Notes: generated by a model from the sequence alone, not told the origin. 37,940 nt of DNA from Chthoniobacteraceae bacterium (GCA_947476045.1 CANJNZ010000043.1:1-37940), one strand, 5' to 3'. Shown: positions 17,138-26,707, counted from the stretch's first letter. Numbers and translations: made by a program.

Positions 17138-18616
17138 ATGGGCAAACCAACAGGCTTCCTTGAATTCGCGCGCGAACTTCCGCTCGACCGCAGCGCCATC
17201 GCACGCATCAACGACTGGAACGAATTCCACGAGCACATGGACGAGCCGAAGCTCAAGCAGCAGGGCGCGCGTTGCATGGATTGCGGCATCCCGTTTTGCC
17301 ACACCGGCACGCTCATCAGCGGCATGGCCAGCGGATGCCCCATCAACAACCTCATCCCCGAGTGGAACGACCTCATTTATCGCGGCCTGTGGAAGGAAGC
17401 GCTCGACCGTCTGCACAAGACGAACAACTTCCCGGAGTTCACCGGACGCGTCTGCCCCGCGCCGTGCGAAGGCTCGTGCGTGCTCGGCATGAACAACCCG
17501 CCGGTGACCATCAAAAACATCGAGGTCTCCATCATTGATAAAGGCTGGGACGAAGGCTGGGTCACACCCGAGCCGCCGAAATCCCGCACCGGCAAAAAAG
17601 TTGCCGTCGTCGGCTCCGGCCCCGCTGGCTTGAGCGCCGCCGCGCAGCTCAACAAAGCCGGCCATTGGGTCACCGTATTCGAGCGCGCCGACCGTCCGGG
17701 CGGGCTGCTCATGTATGGCATCCCCAACATGAAGCTCGATAAAAACCAGGTCGTCCTCCGCCGCATCGGTCTGCTGGAGCGCGAAGGCGTCACGTTCCGC
17801 TGCAACACCGAGATCGGCAAAGACATCACCGCACAGGAACTCACAACCGACTTCGACGCCGTCGTCCTCTGCACCGGCGCGACCAAACCGCGCGACCTCC
17901 CCATCGAAGGCCGCAACAGCAAAGGCATCCACTTCGCCATGGAATTCCTCCATTCCAACACCAAGGCCCTGCTCGACGGCACCGAACCGCCCATCACCGC
18001 GAAGGGCAAAAACGTCGTCATCATCGGCGGCGGCGACACCGGCACCGATTGCGTCGGCACATCTATGCGCCACGGATGCACAACTGTCACACAGGTGGAA
18101 ATTTTGCCAAAACCTCCGCTCGAACGCGCCAAGGACAACCCATGGCCCGAATGGCCCAAGACCTACAAAATGGACTACGGCCAGGAGGAAGCCGCCGCAA
18201 AATTCGGCGCCGACCCGCGCGTCTATGTCACCACCGCAAAGAAATTCGATACCGACGCGAACGGCAACGTCAGCGCCGTCCACCTCGTCGAAATCAAGTG
18301 GGAGAAAAACGACAAAGGCCAGTTCATCCCCGTCGATGTCCCCGGCACCGAGCGCGTCCTCCCGTGCGAACTCGTCCTCCTCGCCATGGGCTTCCTCGGA
18401 CCCGAGCAACCACTGCTCGAAGCTCTCAACATCGAGCGCGACCCACGCAGCAACGCCAAAGCCGAGCACGAAAAATACACCACGAACATCCCGAAAGTCT
18501 TCGCCGCCGGCGACTGCCGCCGCGGCCAAAGCCTCGTCGTCTGGGCCTTCAACGAAGGCCGAGGAGCCGCCCGCGAATGCGACAAGTTCCTCATGGGCGC
18601 GACGGACTTGCCGTAA
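17138..18616 (+). CDS. gltD: glutamate synthase small subunit
   Basis: The FAD/NADPH subunit passes electrons to GltB. The 492-residue length is normal. The N-terminal iron-sulfur domain shows C46-x2-C49-x4-C54 ([11 protein letters not shown]) and C106-x3-C110-x3-C114 ([11 protein letters not shown]). The FAD-binding site is [10 protein letters not shown] at about 157-166, with ERADRPGG after it. The NADPH site is [10 protein letters not shown] at about 290. The C-terminal FAD contact is [18 protein letters not shown]. It begins 24 bases after the right end of a repeat-bounded insert, so transcription from gltB must pass through the hairpin-forming repeats unless gltD has its own promoter. 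No strong Shine-Dalgarno sequence is seen. Confidence 0.97.
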   Translation: MGKPTGFLEFARELPLDRSAIARINDWNEFHEHMDEPKLKQQGARCMDCGIPFCHTGTLISGMASGCPINNLIPEWNDLIYRGLWKEALDRLHKTNNFPEFTGRVCPAPCEGSCVLGMNNPPVTIKNIEVSIIDKGWDEGWVTPEPPKSRTGKKVAVVGSGPAGLSAAAQLNKAGHWVTVFERADRPGGLLMYGIPNMKLDKNQVVLRRIGLLEREGVTFRCNTEIGKDITAQELTTDFDAVVLCTGATKPRDLPIEGRNSKGIHFAMEFLHSNTKALLDGTEPPITAKGKNVVIIGGGDTGTDCVGTSMRHGCTTVTQVEILPKPPLERAKDNPWPEWPKTYKMDYGQEEAAAKFGADPRVYVTTAKKFDTDANGNVSAVHLVEIKWEKNDKGQFIPVDVPGTERVLPCELVLLAMGFLGPEQPLLEALNIERDPRSNAKAEHEKYTTNIPKVFAAGDCRRGQSLVVWAFNEGRGAARECDKFLMGATDLP

Positions 18617-18618
18617 TA

Positions 18619-18634
18619 AGAATTTTAAAATTCT
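18619..18634. repeat. perfect 16-base AT-rich palindrome after gltD
   Basis: AGAATTTTAAAATTCT is its own reverse complement and starts 2 bases after the gltD stop. It lacks a loop and a GC stem, so it is a poor intrinsic terminator. It could be a protein-binding site or a weak bidirectional signal. Confidence 0.5.
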
Positions 18635-18656
18635 ACGTGTGAGGCGTTTCCATTAT

Positions 18657-18683
18657 TTGATGAAAATGAGAATACTGTATAAT
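18657..18683 (+). promoter_or_regulatory. possible promoter in the gltD/TPR gap
   Basis: TATAAT at 18678-18683 is a perfect -10 match. TTGATG at 18657-18662 is a four-of-six -35 match with a 15-base spacer, slightly short. The TPR gene begins over 350 bases downstream, so this would imply a long leader or a small transcript. Confidence 0.25.
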
Positions 18684-19045
18684 TCGGCACTGCTTTTTGG
18701 AAGGCACGTTTCACAGCCCGCACTGAGAGAAATCAACATTCTGGTGTGTTTGTAGCGAGCATGAACTCGGCGAGCAGCTGGGTTCTCGTGATGTTGAGGC
18801 ATGCTACCAGCCTTAGGCCCGTCTTCAGAGTCAAATCAGCATGCGCTGCGATATGGATAGATCTTTGGCAGTTCGCTCGTCATGGCGTCTAGGACGGGGT
18901 GCTCATATTTAGCTGATTCGAAGATTTTCTAGTGTTTGCGCAATCCATGCATCGACATCTCGTGAATGAACTATTTTGTGCAAAGGATGCGTTTTCTTCC
19001 TCAATCTACTAAGCAATCCTCACGATTTTGATTTGTATTTCCTCT

Positions 19046-22000
19046 ATGATTATTGCCAACCCCTTCCTGCGAGCCCGATGTCTCGCAAAATTTGCGTCGA
19101 CCATCATTTTCGCATCCTGCTCGGTGACCGCGCTGCATGCACAGGCTCTTTCCCCGGATGATGCTGCACTAGTGGTGCTGAATACAGGGAAGCGTGCATT
19201 TAATGACAGCCAGTTTCCGGTGGCTGTGGAGCGCTTCCGGGAGTTTTTGCGGGTGGCTCCGAATCACAAAGATGCAGCGCAGGCTCGCTATGCGCTCGGG
19301 CTTGCTTTGCTTGAGACCGGAGATCCAAAGGGCGCGCTGGAGACTTTTACACAGGCTTCGACGGTGGAGTTTCCCGAACGTCCTCTCGCGCTTTACCACG
19401 TGGGGGCCGCGCAGCGTCTCACGGGAATTCAGTCGCTCGCGCAAATTGACGCAAAGCCGAATGAGGCGGATGCATTACGAGCGGCGGCGACGGCGGCTTT
19501 CACTGAAGCAGCGAAGGCTTTTCAGGCGGCTGCGGACATGCTCGTTGCGCGAATCAAGCCGGCTGGAGATGCAGCGGCGGGATTGTCGGCAGATGCTGAG
19601 TGGCTTGTTCGGGCGCGTTGCGATCAAGCGGATATGTTCCTGCGCACGGGAAAAGCGAAGGAGGCGGCTGAGCTTGTCTGGCCTCTGCTTTCTGACCCGT
19701 CCTGGTCGAACAGCCCGAGCCGAAAACTGGCGACGTATCATTTCGGTCACGCAAGTTTATTGCTGAAGGACTATGTGTCAGCATCACGCGAATTGAATTC
19801 GCTCGCGCCATTCACGCAGGAGTTTGGCGTCCATGCGCGCTATCTGCTCGCACGCACGCAGCATCTCAGCGGCCAGCGCGCCGAGGCTGCGCAAAACTAC
19901 AAGGCCGTTCTCGCGGGATACGAAGAGCAAAAGAAAGCGGCGCAGGCAGCGTTACAGAATCCAGCGGCGTTGAAAGCGGAGCACAAAGCCTCGCTCGAAG
20001 CTCTTGCGAACCAACCGCCGCCGGAGCACGTGAGTCGTGCCGAGTTTTACAGCGCGGTGCTCACTTTCGACGAAGGCCGTCATGCCGATTCAGCTACGGC
20101 ATTCGCAGCATTTGCGCAGAAGTATCCAAAGTCGCTACTGACTCCCGAGGCGCAGTTCCGCGTAGGTGTGTGCAATGTGCAGCTTAAAAAATTCCCGGAG
20201 GCCACCGCGGTGCTCGATCCTTTGAAAGAACACCCGCAACTCGGCGATCAGGCGCTGCTCTGGCTTGCCCGGGCAAAGATTGGGGCTGCAGATCCCGCCA
20301 AGCCTGCCGAGTATGATCCGGCGCTCACGGCCGCACTCGATTTGATGCGTCGTGCTTCACAAAAAATGCCGCCGCCTGCCGCGACCGATGTCGATGCGAA
20401 AGCTCGCCGCGCTGCGATATTGATGGAACTCGCCGACGCCGCCGCTCTCGCGAAGCAATACCCGGAGGCGATCACGAACTACGAACTCATCATCAACGAG
20501 AAGCTGGAACGCGCGGAGGAGGCCATGCAGCGCGAAATCACTGCACGTGTTCTCGCAGCGCAGTTTCCCGAGGCCGAGGCTCTCGCGACCAAGTTTGAAA
20601 CAACTTATCCCGCCAGCACCCTGCTGCCGCTGGTGATTTTCCGCAGTGCGGAAAGCGCCTATCTTCGTGCAATCAAGATTGCCGACCCCGCTGCGCAGAA
20701 GGTGGCGTTCGGCGAGGCAGTCACGCGCTACAAACGCATCGTTCGCAAATATCCGGAATTTACCTTCCTCAACATGGCGCGCCACGGACTTGCAAATGCG
20801 CTCTATCGCCTGGGTAACTACACGGAATCCGGAATGACTTTCGACACGATACCTGTTGCAGATCGCACGGGAGAACTCGTGACAGTTCCATATCTTTTCG
20901 CTGATTGCCTGCTGCGCGATCTGCCTGCGGAAACGGATAATACAACCCAGCCGGCGGCCATGATCCAACAGGCAGAACAAGCGGCCAAGCTGCTGGAGAA
21001 TTTCATAGCAACCCAGGACAAAAGTCCGCAGGGACCGGATGCGCTCCTGAAGCTTGGCCATTGCCATCAGCGTCTCGCCGCATTCAAGACCGTGCAGACG
21101 CAGCGCACAGTCAGCCTCGCCGCTGCACGAGATGCCTACGACCGCGCGATAAAACTGACCGACAAAGAGCCGACTCGCTCCACAGCCGTATTCGAGCTGG
21201 CAAAATGCCAGGCGCTCCTAGGCGATTCGGCCACCGCCATCGCCTCGCTCACTCAATTTCAAAACCCGCCTCTGAGCACCACGCCAAATGCTCCGCTCGC
21301 ATTACTGCGTCTTTCCGTCCTCCTGCGCTCACAGAGCAAGGCTGTAGAGGCAGTGGCTGTAATGGCAAACTGTCGCGCGCAGCACGAAGGGCGACTCGCT
21401 GGCGAGCCCGCGCGTGCATCGTGGGTGCCCGTGATTCAATACGAACACGCAGTCGCCCTGAAGGAATCCGGAAAACTGCCCGAAGCGCGAGCACAGTTTG
21501 AGGCGATAGTGAAACAATTTCCCGGCAAACCCGAGGCGCTGAACGCAGAATGGCGCGTGAACCAGTGCAAGCGGGAAGAGATCGCCGCACTTCTCGCCCC
21601 CGCGCGCACGGCATTCACAAAGCCGGATGCGAAGCCGGAGGAAATCACAGCTGCGCAAAAGATACTCGATACTCAGAGCGATGCCCTCCGCGATTCTACC
21701 GATGCCTTCCTCGTTCAGGCCGAGCAACTGCGCACTGCCGCCGTCTCCTCCGATGCGCATTTGCGAATGCTCTACGAAGCCGTGTGGTGCTACCGTTTGC
21801 TCGCTGATGTGGAGGACGAAACACAACGGCTGAATGCTCAGCGCTCCCCTGTGGTCGGCACACCAGCACCTGCTCCCGCACCGCTTTCCCGTCCGCCATC
21901 CGAGCAACGAGCCATCGAGGCTTACAAAAAGATCATTGCCGCTGCACCCGCGTCACCCGTTGCATCTCAAGCCCGCAACGAACTGGCTGAAATCCACAAC

Positions 22001-22780
22001 GCACGTGGCGAAGGCGATGCCGCGAGGGAACTGCTCTCCACAACACTTGATAAAATCCCCGCCACAGAAATTCCTGCACGCACCCGGCTCGGCCTTGCCG
22101 CCGCGAGCCTCGCAAAAAAGAATCCCGCGGAAGCCCTCGCAAATTTGCAGCCACTTCTCGCCGCGCCAGACAATCCCGACGGCATCGAAGCGCGTGCCAT
22201 TGTAGGCGAGGTGTTTCTGCAGCAGGAAAACTGGGCCAAAGCGATCGAGCAGTGGCTTCCTTTCCGTGATGACGAAAAACTCCGCAACCTCGCCAGCGTA
22301 AGTGACCGCGCAGTGCTCCGCCTCGGCCATGCCTACGCCGAAGCCGGACAGTGGGACGCGAGCCGCCAGACATTTGAAACGCTTTTGCAGCGCTATCCGC
22401 AAAGCCAGTGGTTCGACGAAGCGCGCTATGGCATCGGATGGGCTTGGAAGAATCAAAAGAACTACGACAACGCCGTTGCTGCGTTTTCAGAAGTGCCCAA
22501 GCGCTCGTATGCGGAAATCGCGGCCAAATCGCAATTGCAGATCGGCCTCTGCCGCATGGAGCAGAAACGCTACGATGATGCCATCACCGCGCTGCTCGTC
22601 ATTCCCTACACCTACCGTTACCCTGAATGGAATGCCGCAGCGCGCTGCGCTGCAGCACGGGCTCAGATGGAGTTGAAAAAACCGCTCGCTGCCGAGGCGC
22701 TCTGGCAGCAAGTCATCAATGATTCGCCCAAAAGCACGTGGGCCGAATTGGCGAAGAAGGGTCTGGAGGGAATGAAGTAG
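19046..22780 (+). CDS. large secreted tetratricopeptide-repeat protein (1244 aa)
   Basis: This 1244-residue protein is built almost entirely of TPR-type helical repeats. The N-terminus is a signal peptide: basic residues, then ASTIIFASCSVTALHAQA, with cleavage probable after AQA. TPR-like segments are visible throughout, for example ARYALGLALLETGDPKGAL early, GLANALYRLGNYTESGMTF in the middle, and EARYGIGWAWKNQKNYDNAVAAF near the C-terminus. The last repeats resemble the YbgF/CpoB and BamD style. It probably acts in the periplasm as a protein-binding scaffold, and partners are unknown. The ATG at 19046 is preferred over a TTG at 19028. A lipoprotein gene starts 2 bases after its stop, so the two are likely co-expressed. 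Confidence 0.85.
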   Translation: MIIANPFLRARCLAKFASTIIFASCSVTALHAQALSPDDAALVVLNTGKRAFNDSQFPVAVERFREFLRVAPNHKDAAQARYALGLALLETGDPKGALETFTQASTVEFPERPLALYHVGAAQRLTGIQSLAQIDAKPNEADALRAAATAAFTEAAKAFQAAADMLVARIKPAGDAAAGLSADAEWLVRARCDQADMFLRTGKAKEAAELVWPLLSDPSWSNSPSRKLATYHFGHASLLLKDYVSASRELNSLAPFTQEFGVHARYLLARTQHLSGQRAEAAQNYKAVLAGYEEQKKAAQAALQNPAALKAEHKASLEALANQPPPEHVSRAEFYSAVLTFDEGRHADSATAFAAFAQKYPKSLLTPEAQFRVGVCNVQLKKFPEATAVLDPLKEHPQLGDQALLWLARAKIGAADPAKPAEYDPALTAALDLMRRASQKMPPPAATDVDAKARRAAILMELADAAALAKQYPEAITNYELIINEKLERAEEAMQREITARVLAAQFPEAEALATKFETTYPASTLLPLVIFRSAESAYLRAIKIADPAAQKVAFGEAVTRYKRIVRKYPEFTFLNMARHGLANALYRLGNYTESGMTFDTIPVADRTGELVTVPYLFADCLLRDLPAETDNTTQPAAMIQQAEQAAKLLENFIATQDKSPQGPDALLKLGHCHQRLAAFKTVQTQRTVSLAAARDAYDRAIKLTDKEPTRSTAVFELAKCQALLGDSATAIASLTQFQNPPLSTTPNAPLALLRLSVLLRSQSKAVEAVAVMANCRAQHEGRLAGEPARASWVPVIQYEHAVALKESGKLPEARAQFEAIVKQFPGKPEALNAEWRVNQCKREEIAALLAPARTAFTKPDAKPEEITAAQKILDTQSDALRDSTDAFLVQAEQLRTAAVSSDAHLRMLYEAVWCYRLLADVEDETQRLNAQRSPVVGTPAPAPAPLSRPPSEQRAIEAYKKIIAAAPASPVASQARNELAEIHNARGEGDAARELLSTTLDKIPATEIPARTRLGLAAASLAKKNPAEALANLQPLLAAPDNPDGIEARAIVGEVFLQQENWAKAIEQWLPFRDDEKLRNLASVSDRAVLRLGHAYAEAGQWDASRQTFETLLQRYPQSQWFDEARYGIGWAWKNQKNYDNAVAAFSEVPKRSYAEIAAKSQLQIGLCRMEQKRYDDAITALLVIPYTYRYPEWNAAARCAAARAQMELKKPLAAEALWQQVINDSPKSTWAELAKKGLEGMK

Positions 22781-22782
22781 CC

Positions 22783-23571
22783 ATGCGCAGCGTGAACATG
22801 ATTCGCAGCATTGCGTTCGAAGGCGCACCGCGTGGCAGGCAGTCCACTCCCGGTGTGACTGTGCTCATTAAACTCGCGCTCCTCGCAATGATCGCAGTCC
22901 TGTTTGCCGGATGCTCAAAGCCAAAAAACGATACCGATACCGAAAAACCCATCGTGGCGGAAGAGTTTAACAGGGCATCGAAACCTTCCATTCCAGCAAT
23001 CGTCATCAATACCGCAGCGACCACTCCAAGCACGACCGCCGCCACGCCTGCGCAATGGAACTACGGCGAGATTTACCCGATGCCACTCCGCCAGTGGCTG
23101 CCGCCTGCCGATACGCTGGAAAACGTGCGCACGCTCCCCGGCGACCTCCGCATCGCCACATCAGCGCCTTCCTTGTTGCCGGATTCGCCGCTCCCTACGT
23201 TGAATATAAGCGCGCCCAGCAAACTCGCACTACCAGCGCCTGCACCTGCGCAATCCCCATCCCCTGATCCCACTTTAGTCACAGTCTTCATCGCGACAAG
23301 CCCCGCACCCGAGATGCGCGGGCGCCAGCCTATCTGGGATCGCCCGCAACTCGCAACCGACCCCACTGTAGAAATGTCGCGCACCTTCCCACTCGACGCA
23401 CCCATCGGCCTTCGCGAAACAACACCACCATTTGTGCGAGTAAGCATCCCGACTCCGGCCGCGGAAACCCGCATCGCAGGATTGAACACGCCTCTACCGG
23501 AAACCACCCCACCCGTCGCACCCTTCACGCGCCCCTTGCTGGCACCATTCAAAGTTGTGGAGCAAAAGTAG
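22783..23571 (+). CDS. proline-rich predicted lipoprotein
   Basis: The 262-residue product has an N-terminal hydrophobic segment (TVLIKLALLAMIAVLFAGC) with lipobox LFAGC, giving a lipidated Cys at residue 44. A start at the second ATG (22798) would put it at residue 39. The mature part is low in hydrophobic core and rich in Pro, Thr and Ala, with stretches such as LPAPAPAQSPSPDPT. This looks like an extended, disordered spacer. No known domain is recognised. It starts 2 bases after the secreted TPR gene and is probably its envelope partner. The zwf gene follows closely on the same strand. Confidence 0.75.
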   Translation: MRSVNMIRSIAFEGAPRGRQSTPGVTVLIKLALLAMIAVLFAGCSKPKNDTDTEKPIVAEEFNRASKPSIPAIVINTAATTPSTTAATPAQWNYGEIYPMPLRQWLPPADTLENVRTLPGDLRIATSAPSLLPDSPLPTLNISAPSKLALPAPAPAQSPSPDPTLVTVFIATSPAPEMRGRQPIWDRPQLATDPTVEMSRTFPLDAPIGLRETTPPFVRVSIPTPAAETRIAGLNTPLPETTPPVAPFTRPLLAPFKVVEQK

Positions 23572-23634
23572 CCGTGCATGCGCCCGCAAAAGGGTTTGCC
23601 AACGGCGCTGGGGAATCTCCATCTTCGCTCCACC

Positions 23635-25170
23635 GTGAGCAACGAATCCGCCAATCCACTTCGTGAGGGTCTTTCTAATCGGGCGATGCCCCAACCGTGC
23701 AACGTCGTCATCTTCGGCGCATCGGGCGACCTGACTTTCCGCAAACTCATCCCAGCGCTTTACAATCTCGCCGCCGATGGCGATTTGCCGGGCGCTGCCA
23801 ACATCGTTGGTTTCGCGCGACGCGAAAAATCAGACGAGAGCTGGCGCGCGGAGTTGAAGGAAACGACGGCGAAGTGCTCGCGCTCGGGGCTAAATGAGGA
23901 GGTGTGGGACGGGTTCAGTAAACGCATTTACTATCACCAGTCGGAGTTCGGCGATGCAGCGGGCTACGCACGCCTGAAGCAGAAGCTCGATGCTCTGGAT
24001 GCGGTGGGCGGCACGCGTGGAAATCGCTTGTTTTACCTCTCGGTGGCACCGGCGGAGTTTGAGGGAATCATCGCCCAGCTCATCGCGGCGGGACTGACGC
24101 AAAGTGGCGATGGTTCGTGGTCGCGCGTGATTGTGGAAAAGCCTTTCGGGACAGACCTCGCGACGGCCCAGGATCTGAATACGATCATCGCCCGCGCTTT
24201 CGCCGAGGGCGACACGTTCCGCATTGACCACTATCTCGGCAAGGAGACTGCGCAGAACATCATGGTCTTGCGTTTCGCAAACTCGCTCATCGAGCCGCTG
24301 TGGAACCACCGCTACATTGACCACGTGCAGATCACGAGCGCGGAGCAGCTCGGCGTGGAGGCGCGCGGGCCTTACTACGACAAGTCGGGCGCGCTGCGCG
24401 ACATGGTGCAGAGTCACCTTCTGCAAATCCTCTGCCTCACTGCGATGGAGGCTCCGACAAATCTTTCCGCCGACGCGGTGCGCGATGAAAAGCTAAAGGT
24501 CGTCCGCAGCCTGCGTCGTATGTCCGCTGACGATGTTTCGCGCGATGTCGTGCGCGGGCAATATGCAGCCGGGGCCATCGGCGGAAAACAAGTGCCCGCC
24601 TATCGCGCCGAGGATCGTGTGAATCCGAAGAGCGAGACGGAAACGTTTGTCGCGCTGAAGCTCCACGTGGACAACTGGCGCTGGCACGGCGTGCCGTTTT
24701 ACATGCGCGTGGGCAAACGGCTCGCAAAGGGCGGTGCGGAAATCGCGGTGCAATTTAAGGAAGCACCCGGCGTTCTTTTCAACAGCGCGGAGACTCCGCT
24801 CGGACCAAACCAACTCGTCATCCGCATCCAGCCCGACGAAGGTGTGTCACTCCGACTGCAATGCAAAGTGCCCGGCAGCACGCTGCGCATCGAACCGGTG
24901 AAGATGGATTTTCACTACGGCACGAGTTTCGGAAAACAAAGCCCCGAGGCCTACGAGCGCCTCATCCTCGATTCGATGAGCGGCGACGCCACACTCTTCG
25001 CACGACGCGACGAAGTAGAGGAGGCATGGCGTTTTGTGGACGTGATCGAAAACACGTGGCACGCCAGCACTACACCTCCCCCGCTCTGCGATTATCCGGC
25101 TGGAAGCTGGGGCCCGAAGGAAGCAGACGATTTGCTCGAACGCGATGGTCGTGCGTGGCGGAGGATGTAA
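23635..25170 (+). CDS. zwf: glucose-6-phosphate dehydrogenase
   Basis: This enzyme oxidises glucose 6-phosphate to 6-phosphogluconolactone with NADP+ and opens the oxidative pentose phosphate pathway. The 511-residue product has the dinucleotide-binding motif VVIFGASGDLT (a Phe replaces the common Lys right after it) and the substrate-binding signature FRIDHYLGKE. Later segments such as PFYMRVGKRLAKG are also typical. The GTG at 23635 is preferred because homologues commonly begin with a short N-P-L-R-x-G-L segment, seen here just after it (ANPLREGLSN). An in-frame ATG at 23578 would add 19 unlikely residues. The opcA-like gene follows after 3 bases. Confidence 0.96.
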   Translation: MSNESANPLREGLSNRAMPQPCNVVIFGASGDLTFRKLIPALYNLAADGDLPGAANIVGFARREKSDESWRAELKETTAKCSRSGLNEEVWDGFSKRIYYHQSEFGDAAGYARLKQKLDALDAVGGTRGNRLFYLSVAPAEFEGIIAQLIAAGLTQSGDGSWSRVIVEKPFGTDLATAQDLNTIIARAFAEGDTFRIDHYLGKETAQNIMVLRFANSLIEPLWNHRYIDHVQITSAEQLGVEARGPYYDKSGALRDMVQSHLLQILCLTAMEAPTNLSADAVRDEKLKVVRSLRRMSADDVSRDVVRGQYAAGAIGGKQVPAYRAEDRVNPKSETETFVALKLHVDNWRWHGVPFYMRVGKRLAKGGAEIAVQFKEAPGVLFNSAETPLGPNQLVIRIQPDEGVSLRLQCKVPGSTLRIEPVKMDFHYGTSFGKQSPEAYERLILDSMSGDATLFARRDEVEEAWRFVDVIENTWHASTTPPPLCDYPAGSWGPKEADDLLERDGRAWRRM

Positions 25171-25173
25171 TCC

Positions 25174-26211
25174 ATGGCTCTCGACACCACCACACTCGGC
25201 ACGCCCGTCGAAGTCGCGGCCATCGGCAAGGAGTTAAAAAAACTCTGGGCAGCCGACAAGACCCGCACACGCGCAACGCTATTTAATTTCGCCATCATTT
25301 GCCAGGGCGAGGAGGCGATGACCGTAAATACGGAATTGCTCTCGGACTTCGTGCGCGGCCACGCATTTCACGCGCTGCTCCTCGGCATCGCACCGGGAGC
25401 CGGTGAAACCAAGGTGCAAGCGTGGATCAACGCGCACTGCTTTCTGCCGAAGGTCGGCGCGAAGCACGTCTGCTGCGAGCAAGTCTCCATTTTCGTAGAG
25501 GGAAATGTGAAGGCGCTACTGCCAAATCTCCTTTTCTCGCAGCTCGATTACGACCTGCCGCTCACTTTGTGGTGGCGTTGCGACTGTCCCGAAATCGTGG
25601 ACAGCGAAGTGTGGCGCTGGACGGATCGTCTCATCTTCGACAGTCAGATTTGGAGCGATGCCCGCAAGCAATTCGCCGCGGTGCGACGCTCGCTCGGCAA
25701 CAGCCACGCTGTGCTTTGCGACCTTGCGTGGACGCGCTCGCTGCATCTGCGCCAGTCGCTCGCGCAGTTGTTCGACACACCCGATACAGCCTCCGCACTG
25801 CGCGGCATCAAACACATCGCCATCACACACGCGCCCGGCGCACGCACACCGGCCATGTTGCTCGTCGGCTGGTTTGCAGCACAACTCGGCTGGTCGGCGC
25901 ACGGCGCGCGGGGAAATCACGTGCATTTCTCCACGGGAACCGGAGACGTCGTTTGCGATCTCACCGAGGCCACGGGGTCGTGCATCAGCGCGATTGAATT
26001 GGTCAGCGACACCCTAACCATCTCCGCGTCACGTCCGACGACAGCGAATTTCCTCCATGTCGAAATCCGCGATCAGTCCGGCAACACGACAAAGCACGTC
26101 ATGCCCGCAGACAGCGACGACATGACCACCGTCCTCGATCAGGAACTTGCAAGCTGGGGCCGCCACAGCGTGTATCTCAAGGCGCTCGCCGCCGCCGAAC
26201 CGCTGCTCTAA
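25174..26211 (+). CDS. opcA: OpcA-like glucose-6-phosphate dehydrogenase assembly protein
   Basis: The 345-residue product matches the OpcA family, which in cyanobacteria and actinobacteria is needed for full or redox-controlled G6PDH activity. Supporting features are the position 3 bases after zwf on the same strand, the central segment DLPLTLWWRCDCP near residues 128-140, and RGIKHIAITHAPG further on. These fit the two-part OpcA layout. It has no signal peptide, so it is cytoplasmic. It overlaps the smpB stop by 4 bases at the convergent 3' ends. The gene symbol is used by family resemblance and context, not from experiment. Confidence 0.85.
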   Translation: MALDTTTLGTPVEVAAIGKELKKLWAADKTRTRATLFNFAIICQGEEAMTVNTELLSDFVRGHAFHALLLGIAPGAGETKVQAWINAHCFLPKVGAKHVCCEQVSIFVEGNVKALLPNLLFSQLDYDLPLTLWWRCDCPEIVDSEVWRWTDRLIFDSQIWSDARKQFAAVRRSLGNSHAVLCDLAWTRSLHLRQSLAQLFDTPDTASALRGIKHIAITHAPGARTPAMLLVGWFAAQLGWSAHGARGNHVHFSTGTGDVVCDLTEATGSCISAIELVSDTLTISASRPTTANFLHVEIRDQSGNTTKHVMPADSDDMTTVLDQELASWGRHSVYLKALAAAEPLL

Positions 26212-26669
26212 GAGCGACTGCGATTGAAGCCCGACACCACGCGATCTGTTTCGCGCTTCACGGCCTTCGCCTTCAAATCCTGACGCTTGTCGTGCGCGAG
26301 CTTTCCTTTACCGAGTCCGATTTCGACCTTCACGCGATGGCCCTTCCAATACACCCGCAACGCCACGAGCGAGAATCCCTCTATCTGCGTCTTGCCTAGG
26401 AGCTTTTCGATTTCCTGACGGTGCAGGAGCAGCCGCCGCAACCGCTTTGGCTCATGCTGCTCGTGGCTCGCCTTTTCGTAGGGCTGGATGTCCATGTCAT
26501 ACAGCCATAGTTGCCCCTTCTCCACGCGCGCAAACGCATTGTTCACGTTCGCAAGACCTCCGCGGATGGATTTCACCTCCGTGCCCTTGAGTTCAATGCC
26601 AGCCTCGATCCTGTCGAGGATGTGATAATCCCGCAGCGCCTTGCGATTGACCGAAATTTCGGTGCTCAT
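26208..26669 (-). CDS. smpB: SsrA-binding protein
   Basis: SmpB binds tmRNA and delivers it to stalled ribosomes for trans-translation. The 153-residue product is the usual size. The N-terminal VNRKALRDYHILDRIEAGIEL and the segment GTEVKSIRGGLANVNNAFA are diagnostic. The C-terminal basic tail KGKLAHDKRQDLKAKAVKRE is the part that enters the ribosome. It lies 28 bases downstream of rpoZ on the same strand, with an intrinsic terminator between them, so its expression depends on read-through or its own promoter. No tmRNA gene is seen in the window. Confidence 0.97.
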   Translation of the reverse strand: MSTEISVNRKALRDYHILDRIEAGIELKGTEVKSIRGGLANVNNAFARVEKGQLWLYDMDIQPYEKASHEQHEPKRLRRLLLHRQEIEKLLGKTQIEGFSLVALRVYWKGHRVKVEIGLGKGKLAHDKRQDLKAKAVKRETDRVVSGFNRSRS

Positions 26670-26678
26670 CGCTTTGCC

Positions 26679-26707
26679 AAAAAAAGGAGAGAGCGTCCTA
26701 GCTCTCT
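26679..26707 (-). terminator. intrinsic terminator overlapping the rpoZ stop codon
   Basis: On the minus strand AGAGAGC (26707-26701) pairs perfectly with GCTCTCT (26694-26688) around a 6-base loop. The loop starts with the rpoZ stop codon (26700-26698). CC and a run of seven T follow (26685-26679). It should end most rpoZ transcripts just before smpB. Confidence 0.75.

Larger units (their letters stand above)
18617..19045. other. 429-base gap without a gene
   Basis: The gap is markedly more AT-rich than the rest of the window. It holds a 16-base perfect palindrome just after the gltD stop (18619-18634) and a promoter-like TATAAT near 18680. No frame on either strand looks like a protein, and I recognise no RNA family. 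It could contain the promoter of the TPR gene or an unrecognised small RNA. Confidence 0.4.

Noticed and set aside
17129-18529. 466-codon minus-strand open frame over gltD
   Set aside because: It is a shadow of gltD, whose iron-sulfur and FAD motifs are clear. The antisense product is Val/Ala/Asp/Gly-rich with no domain.
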